NCBI RefSeq assembly: GCF_963422355.1
Contig: NC_085090.1
Location: 832,001 to 896,000, forward strand
Direction of reading: 5' to 3'
Source: Corticium candelabrum
Lineage: Eukaryota; Porifera; Homoscleromorpha; Homosclerophorida; Plakinidae
Length of the DNA: 64,000 nt
Part shown: piece by piece, positions 28,694 to 64,000 of the stretch
Layout of the letters: the number at the start of each line of letters is the position of its first letter
Position numbering within the stretch: the first letter of the stretch is position 1
Translations under genes and position numbers: made by a program
Notes under the pieces: model-generated
What the model was told of the DNA's origin: nothing
What the model saw: only the letters and a program-made list of their open reading frames with translations
Database searches by the model: none

Positions 28694-28770
<77 letters not shown>
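28694..28770. repeat. (CA)38 microsatellite just after the NEK1 stop codon
   Basis: It reads (UG)n in the NEK1 transcript, starting 26 nt after the stop codon, so it should lie in the 3' UTR. Confidence 0.95.
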
Positions 28771-28772
<2 letters not shown>

Positions 28773-28796
28773 CAGGTAAAACAATAGCTACCTCTT

Positions 28797-54719
<25,923 letters not shown>

Positions 54720-54963
54720 ACCGACCTCAAGCGCGCTAAAAGGCAATTGAGCGAAGCGAGTGCGCAACATCAACAATTACCCAAATTGCTATGAATTAGT
54801 TTTAAAATTATATTATAAGTGTTATGATTAATTTTTTAAAAGAATTTGTGAGAACCGTACAGGCATGCCAAAAGGTTGCCAAAAGATGCGCCAAAAGGTT
54901 GTTTGATCTGGAATACCGAGGCATGCGTGGACTGAGAATCATATATAGCAGCTAGAAATTGAA
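54720..54963. promoter_or_regulatory. Probable shared bidirectional promoter of NEK1 and URI1
   Basis: The NEK1 start codon (54719, minus) and URI1 start codon (54964, plus) are 244 bp apart and point away from each other. Three spaced copies of GCCAAAAG lie at 54867, 54878 and 54890. The third is part of GCGCCAAAA (54888-54896), whose complement TTTTGGCGC matches the E2F/DP consensus. No TATA box was identified with confidence. Function is inferred. Confidence 0.7.
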
Positions 54964-56698
54964 TGGATGTAAAAGAGGGCATTGCTAGTAAAACCAATCT
55001 AGAGAGACTGAAAGCAGTTCATCATCAGGTAATTATATTAAGCTCGAGCTCTAGATCTACTGTATGTTTTAGTAGACCATAGTCTGTAGTCTGACATATG
55101 TGTGTTACAACTCTCGTTCTAGGCGATCAGAGAGTGCCGTCAGGAGATCGACAGATGGTAGGGACAACAAAGACTTTCATTAGTTAGTAATAGGTGATAT
55201 ATGGTTATATCTGTATTTATTACCTTGCATTGGTTTTCGAGTGCGACGAGGAACTAAAATAAACAATACATGTACAACAGACAATAAAATAAACAATACA
55301 ACAGACGATAAAATAAACAATAGAATAAACAATAAAGTAAACAATAAAATATACAATAAAATAAACAATAAAATAAACAATAATAAAATAAACAATAAAA
55401 AGAAATAGTTAGTATTTAAATGTCTGTAGTTATTGTCTGTATAATTTTCCAATCTCGACATTCTGAAGATTGATGTTAAAACCTGATTCTTGACCTACAT
55501 GGCTACACACATGCATTTACACCACGGCATTCAGTATTGTCGGTATTATCTAGAAATGTTTGTACAACTTTTAACTTCACAACATGAGACGTAGGATAGT
55601 TCTGTGTACATGTATGTTTAGTAGAGTTCCACTTATCCAGTTATATAAATTATAGGGTGACACCAAAGTATTTTGATAAGTGATTCCTCTGGATAACAGA
55701 TGGGAATTGCTATCACTACAAGTGGTCATCATTGCATGTGTAGCATGTAGATATTTGCAATTATCATAGTAAGACTGAGGAAATTTGTTCCACTACACTT
55801 AGTATTAGCCCTATTATGCAAGAGTCACTGATATTTATTTATCTGTCCCATGGCTTTGATTTTTTTGTCTTGAATTTATCGGCATGAGGTTTCCGGTAAA
55901 CCAATACATCTGGATAAATGGAGTCTGGATGAGTCATGCTTTGCTGTACTGTACATTTGGAATCTATAGTAGATACAGTTGATACAATATACTGTGAAAG
56001 TCTATTTAGCAGCCAGCTGATAAGTGCTGCTTGTAAGGAACAGTTTGTCTCATACACCAGAAATCTGTAATCTATAGAACTCACCTTCATTGAGCATGTG
56101 AATGTAAATGGTAGAGAACAATTATAACGACTTACTACTTCAATACCAAACAAAATTGTTGACAATTTCATGAGGGTGCAAAGTGCACGCTAGGGTAGGG
56201 GGTTATGGCGTCTGTATGTTTTATAAAATGTTGATTGGTAGTAAGTGACTCGTGCTATAATTTCTCTGTTTCCTTTGTTTCTGTGCTAGTCTCCCTTATG
56301 TGCGGGATTTGCAAAATGTAGGACCGAGGCAGCTTATTCTGAAGTTTAGTTCTAGTACAACATCAGCTGTTCATATACAGATCTCAGCTGTCTGTACCAC
56401 AACTTTGTCAAATGTTTGCGTCTTTGTCCATGTGACCGGAAACCTCGAGCTGACATCATTTGAGTGGGTCAACAGGAATGGATGATCGAAGAACTGTTTC
56501 AATGCAGAATTGTTGAAGACCACCCGTCAACCCTCTAATAGATAAAACCATGGTCAAGATATTGAATTGTGCATCAACAGTATTGCGTAGGCTTTGAAGA
56601 GGAGAGGAGGCTTCAAAAAAGTGTGCGCTTTGTATGCTTGTGAAATTGTTGATAATTTTGAATGACCCCTTAGTGTCTTTACTCTCACAAATGAATGA

Positions 56699-56785
<87 letters not shown>

Positions 56786-58734
56786 TGATTTGCAATTTGT
56801 TTTGGAAACAGGAACAAATTTAAAGCAGACTATGAAGCTGTTCAGTCTCGTTTGGCAGTTTTACCACAACAATTAAAATATGATGTCATGGTAATGAATC
56901 ATTGACACACTTTATGATTAGATACTATTACTATTCAAGTTGAACAGCACTTCTATCCGTACTAGGTACCTCTTGGTCGTCATGCCCTCATGCCTGGTCA
57001 ACTAGTTCACACCAATGAGGTGCTGGTGTCACTTGGAGATAACTGGTTTGCTCACTGCTCTGCACAACAGTCAGTTGACATTATTGGAAGGAGATTACAG
57101 TGTAAACAATTTTTGACTAGCCTTTTAACTGATACTTTATTCAGTTTGTCTCATTTAGATGTCACTGAGCAACTTAAGAAACTTGCAAGTCAGCTGAAAG
57201 ATCTTGAAGCACGAGCAAACTTTGCTGCTGATATTAATGAGACATTAGAAGTGAGGAGGCAGTTCAGAAAAACTAAGTGATTATAGTGTAGTAAACGATA
57301 TGAAATAGGGAGGATTTATGGAAATCAGAGAAGAATGTCCAGAAGAGGAGCAACATGATAATTTAGGTACACTGACCGACTCTGAGACACTAGATCTAGA
57401 AAACACAGAACAGCTTGTGTTGAGACATTGTGAGTGGGTATAGTCAGATTCCAGATGAGTTTGACAACTCTGGGAGTCGAGAGGCTAGCAGGAGGCTAGT
57501 AGTCATGTGACTCTGACAGGAATAAAGATATATTATTGCACTCATGTAAATATAACTTAGACTTTTACATTTGTTACTAGAACATAAACCTTCATTTCAT
57601 TGGTATCTTCAGTAGATGATCCATTGCTTTAAATATGGTAATACCACTCTTTTTAATTTATTTTATATTTATAGTTTTTTATGAGAACAGAAATAGTGCT
57701 GCTGACATGCATAGATCAGCTACAAAGAGACAGACAGATTTATCAAGACAGCTGGACATGTCTGATTTAATTGCTTCATAGAAATGCGTTTATGTCTAGC
57801 TAGCTTCATTACTAACTTTCAGACACAATAATAAGTGTTATAACTAGGTCTGCCAAACTACCGCAAAGCTCATTCTGGTACCCAAGTACAATTGTAGTCT
57901 GTGGATATCCAAGATGTTATTTTAGTATCTGGGTTTGCACACTTAAAACGTAGAGTGGTCACGATGAAGCAGTCAATACAGATGCTGTTCTGTATAGTAT
58001 CTGTCATTTGCATCTATGTAATAGCGACTTCTCCATTACTAACATAATATTTTAGAACAACAATCAATAACCTTAGTTGTTCATAGCCGGGAGTTCTAAT
58101 GATGATGAAGGACACAATACCTATTCCTTGTCATTACAATATATCCTTACTGCAAATATGCAGACATGGTATGTTTGACCATATCACTTGCTGCATGCAG
58201 ATTTTAGTGCAGTAAGATATTCTTAACTAATGATGGTTGTGTGTATCATATCTACTAAAAGCTTGTGTTCAACACGTTTGCAGTTAGAAGATCAAGGCAC
58301 AAGATTAGGCACCCGAAACAAGAGCCTTGTGGACAAAAAGATCACGTTGATGTCATGGCACATTTAGATGAACTAGAAAAGGCAGAGAGGCAGTCTAAGG
58401 ACGAGCAAGAAACACAAGAACAGGAGACTGATCATCTACATGACAGATCTGTTGCCCAATGTAACCCTGAAGTGGTTACACTTCCAACAAGGTAATGATC
58501 ATTTGGTTTAGCATTTATAAGTTGCATGATGTGCCACTCAGATTTGGTGTCTAACAGTAGGATAAATGACAAGAAACAGACGTCAAGGTCTTGTTCAGTC
58601 ATTACGTTTCGACATACTCCAGTGGATCAGGTATTAATTAATAGACTTATTTGTTGGCTAATGAATGTAGTAAATTGTATAGTCAATTTATTACTTTACT
58701 GTTTTACTGACACTTTGAGATACTGCTAGCCTAG

Positions 58735-58810
<76 letters not shown>

Positions 58811-59679
58811 TCTCTCCAGGTGCAACCCAACTTCTTAGAATCTACCATGATATCGCACAAGGAAATGAAGATTTAATGATTGCATAACTATTAGTGGATG
58901 CCTGCAGCTGCACCAGAGTACATGTACAGGTGATTACAGTTAGTGATGTCTAGTGTACAAAACAAACCCTTTGAGGTTTCCTCTTTTTTTGAGGTCATGT
59001 TGTGTTTTACTGTATTTGTTGTAATCCATATAATTTAGCATTACAGAGTACACTGTAGTAACTTTCATTCTCTAGTGACAATGTGATTGTCTAACAGATT
59101 GGTGCACTTACACCAGTACTATGCTTCATTATACAGTTTGTAGCATGTAGATATCTTTTTGTCTCTAGCCAAATCTAAGCAGTACTGATGTGGTTGACTG
59201 TGACATATCTCCTGGCAACATTGTGAAACTTCACAGCAGCACAGTTGAAAAACTTAACCAAACCGAAGAAAAATTCTCTTCCAACCGGCATGTCTCATCG
59301 CGTGTAAGCAAACATGTTCGCTTTGCTGACGATTCAAGCAGCAATGTTGCAGAAAACTCTTCAAAACCAGAAGAAACAAGGGCTGTAAGAACAAGTCGGC
59401 TGGTGAGTGCATGTACAATCATCATTCATACAATTACAAGCTGCCTCCATATGACATCGAATGTGCTTGTGTCTATCTTGCAGCCATTTACTGGAGTGAT
59501 TGTAGAGAAACAGACAACAAACTCAAAAGTACGTGTAGTGCAACAAGGCAGTATATAACGTTGTATACTCATTAAAACTTTCAACTAACATTGGCAAATC
59601 TCTATAGGAAACAATTGGTACAAAGCAGCCTGCTAGGGAGTCAGCATTCAAACGGTCAAGACAAACTAACGATAGCTAG
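54964..59679 (+). CDS. URI1: URI1-like unconventional prefoldin
   Basis: Prefoldin-like scaffold of the R2TP co-chaperone that binds RPB5. Exons: 54964-55028, 55123-55157, 56812-56890, 56966-57101, 57159-57250, 57309-57366, 58284-58491, 58558-58630, one uncertain around 58821-58885, 59169-59402, 59484-59528, 59608-59679. The prefoldin alpha half is strong: MVPLGRHALMPGQLVHTNEV then LGDNWFAHCSAQQSVDII, as in human URI1. A Glu/Gln-rich linker (LDELEKAERQSKDEQ) follows, then a Ser-rich region and the conserved tail PFTGVIVEKQ ending FKRSRQTNDS. The exon near 58821 reads IYHDIAQGNED in the expected frame but I could not settle its phase or donor. It pairs head-to-head with NEK1 and tail-to-tail with RECQL4. 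Confidence 0.9.
55255..55402. repeat. 12-bp AATAAAATAAAC minisatellite
   Basis: About ten degenerate units in URI1 intron 2. The repeat carries many AATAAA hexamers in sense orientation. Confidence 0.85.
56702..56785. repeat. (TG)n microsatellite before URI1 exon 3
   Basis: It is UG-rich in the URI1 transcript and ends about 26 nt before the acceptor at 56811. Confidence 0.96.
58737..58808. repeat. (TA)n microsatellite in URI1 intron
   Basis: About 36 units, directly followed by TTCTCTCTCCAG, the probable acceptor of the uncertain exon. Confidence 0.96.
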
Positions 59680-59721
59680 TACTTTAGCTTACAATTTGTG
59701 TTATAAAAATCGTTGCATTCT

Positions 59722-61158
59722 TCATAGATAGTGAACCACTTCTTGCATAGCAAGTTTCACCAAAGCATTAAAGTCAACATCAATATAACGTCTCCAAAAT
59801 TGAGTGCGTCCCCATACGTTTGCTGGATAACACGGTGTAGATATCCCTTGGAATATTCTTGCAATTGATTGAGGTCTAAACTGATTGCCATGTACAGACA
59901 AGAAGGTTCTAATATCTCGTCTCAATTGTCCTGCCATACTGTCAGCTAGAGTGTTATCATTTGGCATACAAGGAGGGTGGAATTCCTGCATCAAATAAGA
60001 GTTGATGTTGTGTTTGAGTTGAGAGCTAAGGTCTGATTTGGCTCGTCCTATGGAGGAATGCCACGTGACCTGAGCTGCATGCAAGAGGTAGTCATGAAGG
60101 GTCTTCAGCCTTGTAAGTGATCGTGCCACCTGGTCATGCACTTTGTCATTGACATAGTCACACAAATCATCTCGTTCATCATCACTGAGATTACCAACAG
60201 AAAAAAATCGGAAACTGAGGTCTGAAAACTCCACGATAACTCCAGTCTTCTTAGGACCGTATTCAGTTTGTGCCCACACTAAGCGACGAAGTTCTCTTTT
60301 AACAGCAGCTGAGTCCCATCCCATTCTACGGCTCATCTCAATAATATTGAACTTCACACTATTTACTCCATCTACATCTTGACCCTTCTCTCTACATAAC
60401 AGAAAAGCAGCTGCCACAGCGGGAACTGTGGAAGCGAACTGTTTTAGCTGTCGTGCACCACGATAGCATGTGATTGAGCAAGTAGAATATGATTGGGGAA
60501 AACAATGTAACAACTTCTTTGGATGTAGCTCCAAATAGCATAGCAACGTCAACAGCGTCTCTTCCGTCAGGTCAAGTGACAAGCAAGTCTGTTGAATGAT
60601 CACAGACATCTCATGACCACTACAGCTTTGACTTGAATCTACATGTTTTGAGCCCTCATCTGATAGTTTGGTCAAGCCATTCCTGAAAGCCTCCTTACAC
60701 TGACACACAGGTAAGACCTTACTGATAAATTGTTTGATGGAACACTCATCGACAGCACTTGAGTACACATGACGTCTCAACTCACAGAGATCTGTACCCT
60801 ACACATAAGAAATCACAGTTAATATGTCTTTCAATTCATCGCATGTTGTACGATCTGCTGTGTAAACAAATTGCCCTGAATTTAAAAGCAACACAATGTC
60901 AGACTTCTATTTCTCAACAAGAGATCTTATTCAATGTCAGTGCATGTACTTGATACATAAGCTTGTAACAAATGAAACAAGGAGAGGTCATCCCTGCATT
61001 TGTGCCACATAGAATTTTGCAGAATAACTAGTTTTTCCTTGCTGTCACTCACTTTGATATATTTATGTTACAGTGTTCCAGAGTCACACTACTTTCACTC
61101 TGAATTATGTTTCAGGCACGATCGACCCACAGCATGGCTGTCTCATACAGTGGTGTGT

Positions 61159-61243
<85 letters not shown>

Positions 61244-62643
61244 TGCATGCGTGCATGTGATCTGTAACATTTTGATTTACCGAAGGCCAATACAGTCACA
61301 AAAATATTTACTTGCGATCTCAACATGCTGCTACACTACTTGCTCAAAAAATCTAGTGGGTCCCAAACAACTGGATGTGACATAAGCAGAACATCACAGG
61401 TGACTCACCTCTGCATCAATGAATGCATGACAGTAGGCAAGACTCCCGTCTCTGCCTGCTCTCCCTATCTCTTGGACATAATTCTCGATGCTTTTAGGAA
61501 GATTGTAGTGAATGATTCCACGAACATCTGATTGGTTGATGCCCATGCCAAATGCCACTGTTGCTACCACAACTCGCAACCGTTTGCTGTTAAATTGTTT
61601 CTGAACTCTTTGTCTTTGACAGGCTGACAGTCCAGCATGGTAAGCTTCAGCAGACCAGACAGGTGACTGACTCAGATTATCACCATTCAACTTTCGTTTT
61701 GATGGCTGAGACTGAGAGACTTGAAAATGCGTTCTCAACAATTGAGCTATTCGTTCAGTCTCTTGTTGTCGTGTACAATAAATGATAATAGGAGATAGTT
61801 GACTGAAACAACCTTCAGTGAGGAGTGATATCAATGCCTACAAAGAAAGCAATAAACAAACTATACTACTACTGTATTAATAGTGTAGTATAGAAGCAAC
61901 AGCAAAAGACAACTCCAACAAACATTACAGATAAAAATCATCATACCAACTTGAAATGACCCGTTAGGCTGTACCTTCAAATTGCATTAGAACTAATGGA
62001 CAAAGAAGTGCATAAGATGTTTACTGATCAAATCAGTTATGAACATATCTGAAGCCTTCAATAAATTCCTATTACCACTAATTGGTTGATGAAGCTGTAC
62101 AAACAAACCAGCAACTATTACATGCAGTTTGACAAATTGTTGGTTTTATTAATGCTCTTTAGTACACACCTAAACCTGAATTTCAGCCACAGCCACTGAG
62201 GTTATACCTTGCAGAATAGATCGCCAAACTGGGCGATTGTGTGGATCTTCTATAGATAAGTTCAATACTTTAAATATTTCTAAACTACATCAATCCAGCG
62301 TTGTTGAGTAGTGTGAGCTGGACGTTTATGATTAAGAAGTCTACTGCGTGGAAGCTGTTTCTGGGGACAGCTGTTTGATATTCTTAGAACATGTCCCAAC
62401 CACTGAAGTCATTCATTGTCTTTGAATTTTCACTTCTATGGGATCTTTTGCAATTACCAGATTTTCTTTGCTGGTTATTTCATGCCATTTAGACACTCCA
62501 AGAATCGTCCTAATACATCTCACGTGAAATGTGTTCAGCTTAAGAATGTTTGCTTGAGTCACAGGACAAGTCCCACAACAATATTATAGTACGGAAAACT
62601 TCAGTTTGATGGCTCTAGAGAAATTTCTATTGGAAGACACTGC

Positions 62644-62720
<77 letters not shown>

Positions 62721-63074
62721 GATAATTAGCATGTACGTATCACTTAGTAAGTTACATTTCCAATTAATATAAAGTTTCCCATTTCATAGTCTGTACAGTG
62801 GGCTCCTACTTGAAAGTGTCTACCACCAAGAGGACATTCACAAACAGGTGGCTCACAGGCAAATATACTAAAACTTCTACACTGTAATGACCTTGTCTCT
62901 ATCTGTGTCACAAGATACTGACAATTGAAGATTGTCTGGAATTGTTCCTCCACGTATCACAGCATCAGACTGATGATCAATATGGAGATGTCTACTCACT
63001 GACCCAACTGTCTCGCTAGTTGCTGTAGCAGTGAGGCCAAGAAAACATCTCACACCATAACGTTCTCTCAGTAC
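59722..63074 (-). CDS. RECQL4: RECQL4-like DNA helicase, 3' part
   Basis: RecQ-family 3'-5' helicase used in replication start and repair. Exons seen: 63074-62892, 61837-61409, 60798-59722, all in phase 0. The first carries VLRERYGVRCFLGLTATAT (motif III). The second carries the C-terminal RecA lobe with IIIYCTRQQETERIAQLL, AEAYHAGLS, VVVATVAFGMGIN (motif V) and QEIGRAGRDG (motif VI). The last exon of 1077 nt begins TDLCELRRHVYS and has LLCYLELHPKK, the GVIVEFSDLSF segment and SIARIFQGISTPCYPA near the end, which distinguish RECQL4 from other RecQ proteins. The N-terminal Sld2-like region and helicase motifs I-II are not in the window. The stop codon is 42 bp from that of URI1 on the other strand. 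Confidence 0.94.
61151..61257. repeat. (TG)n microsatellite in RECQL4 intron
   Basis: It is (CA)n in the RECQL4 transcript, and ends in a GCGCGTGCATGCGTGC alternation. Confidence 0.96.
61838..62891 (-). other. RECQL4 intron
   Basis: About 1.05 kb between the motif III exon and the motif V/VI exon. It contains a (CA)35 tract at 62649-62718 and no supported ORF. Confidence 0.7.
62649..62718. repeat. (CA)35 microsatellite in RECQL4 intron
   Basis: It is (UG)n in the RECQL4 transcript. Confidence 0.96.
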
Positions 63075-63450
63075 CTGCACAGTTAAGTTACACCATCAAT
63101 TTAGATTGAAAAAAGCATGTAAGTAATGGAAACATAAATGACATCCTTTCACGTTACTGTATTATAACACCATACACAATGTTCTACAGACTAAAGTAGG
63201 AAAAGTAATAGCTGGCAGCGTGGGAAAAATCTTAAATCTCGCTAACTATACATCGCAAACAGATAATTCTAACATCATTAGGAAGTTAGTGATGACAAGA
63301 AGACAAATATATAGAGCTTGTTTCTGATCAGTATTGCACAACTACAGAATTGGCTACTTCCTGTATAGCACGCGATGTGATTACGCCCTCATGACCAATT
63401 AGAACGACCATCTGTGACTTCACATGCGCCGTCAGGTCAATTGTGGCATT

Positions 63451-63705
63451 CTAATCACTACAGGGGTCATCTGTTCCAGAAACAAAGGCTTCTTCGCTTT
63501 CCAAAGTCTCTTCTTCTTCACGCCTTACTTCAATGAGAACACGGTCGACCGCTTCTTCAACTATCCCGCCGGTCACTCGATGAACTCGCTTCCGTTTTGA
63601 TGTGTAATGTAATCTGTATACCTTCCGTGATGCTCCTCCTAGGCTCCTATATCTACATAAACGTTTGCCGCAATTCCCACACTGCCAGCTATTGCTTTTC
63701 CTACT
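63451..63705 (-). CDS. Hypothetical ORF with a CxxC knuckle, no ATG
   Basis: An 84-codon open frame that may start at a splice acceptor (AAGTAG before GAAAAGC) and ends in TAG. It reads SWQCGNCGKRLCRYRSLGG, then a basic stretch (HYTSKRKRVHRV), then a strongly acidic end (EVRREEEETLESEEAF). The WQC-x2-C pattern could bind zinc with later residues. Local GC is higher than the surroundings. It lies on the RECQL4 strand upstream of the motif III exon, but contains a stop, so it is not a simple RECQL4 exon. It could be a last exon of another gene or a mobile-element relic. Confidence 0.35.
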   Translation of the reverse strand, partial: SRKSNSWQCGNCGKRLCRYRSLGGASRKVYRLHYTSKRKRVHRVTGGIVEEAVDRVLIEVRREEEETLESEEAFVSGTDDPCSD

Positions 63706-64000
63706 TTAGGTAAGTGATTGCTATCCAATACTATAAAACTTTAGTAAGTGATAATACATGTTATCAGTATTGTAGGGAGACAGAATTGATATTCAGCTCT
63801 AGAACATGACAGTAGCAAGACAGACAACAAAATAGACTTGCACAAAACTACACTCCCAAAAAGCTACTGTACCTCCAAAAGTACACATCATACCTCCTTG
63901 AATAGAATATCATGATCAAACAGAACAAAATGCCATTGTACAGTACGAAATGCCACTCTCAAACATTTTTATGACAGTAAAAGTATGTCAACTGTGCCAT

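Noticed and set aside
59190..59558. Independent 122-codon gene
   Set aside because: It is the Ser-rich URI1 exon (59169-59402) read through its donor.

Overview
The window is eukaryotic and almost certainly from an early-branching animal. It has GT-AG introns of roughly 50-1500 bp, AT-rich introns and intergenic DNA, many very long (CA/TG)n microsatellites and many palindromic DNA transposons. Animal genes present are NEK1, URI1 and RECQL4 orthologues, two ionotropic glutamate receptors (iGluRs) and an FGF-like ligand. Divergent iGluRs with compact introns would suit a sponge, perhaps a homoscleromorph, but the species cannot be fixed from this sequence.

Layout: 1-1.9 kb is gene-poor with microsatellites. 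2.0-6.6 kb (+) is an intact iGluR gene lacking its first exon(s). 6.6-7.9 kb is 3' flank with a 500-bp (CCCT)n array. 8.0-17.75 kb is a transposon nest: a truncated TAGCCTCG element, a Ty3/gypsy reverse transcriptase relic, a large inverted repeat with arms of about 1.8 kb, and insertions stacked inside the right arm. 18.9-19.0 kb is a 107-bp hairpin MITE. 19.1-23.2 kb (+) is a second iGluR, about 60-70% similar by eye, with the same exon plan but six frame or splice lesions. 23.2-26.5 kb is gene-poor. 26.5-27.3 kb (-) is a two-exon secreted FGF-like gene. 28.8-54.7 kb (-) is a NEK1 kinase gene of at least 35 exons, with transposons in its introns. 55.0-59.7 kb (+) is URI1. 59.7-63.1 kb (-) is the 3' part of RECQL4.

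NEK1 and URI1 are head-to-head with 244 bp between start codons, so they probably share a promoter. URI1 and RECQL4 are tail-to-tail with 42 bp between stop codons, so their 3' ends must overlap. The three form a tight housekeeping block with roles in genome maintenance, cell cycle and chaperone function. The left half is an expanding and decaying receptor locus full of mobile DNA.

Most notable points: (1) the two iGluRs differ at the residues that set glutamate versus glycine preference; (2) there is an FGF-fold ligand in a probable non-bilaterian; (3) a family of palindromic elements with TAGCCTCG ends makes 9-bp target duplications, and its nested insertions can be dated because empty sites survive in the other arm; (4) every (CA/TG)n tract within NEK1 is oriented to give UG repeats in its transcript. 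Comparisons with human proteins are from memory, not from a search.
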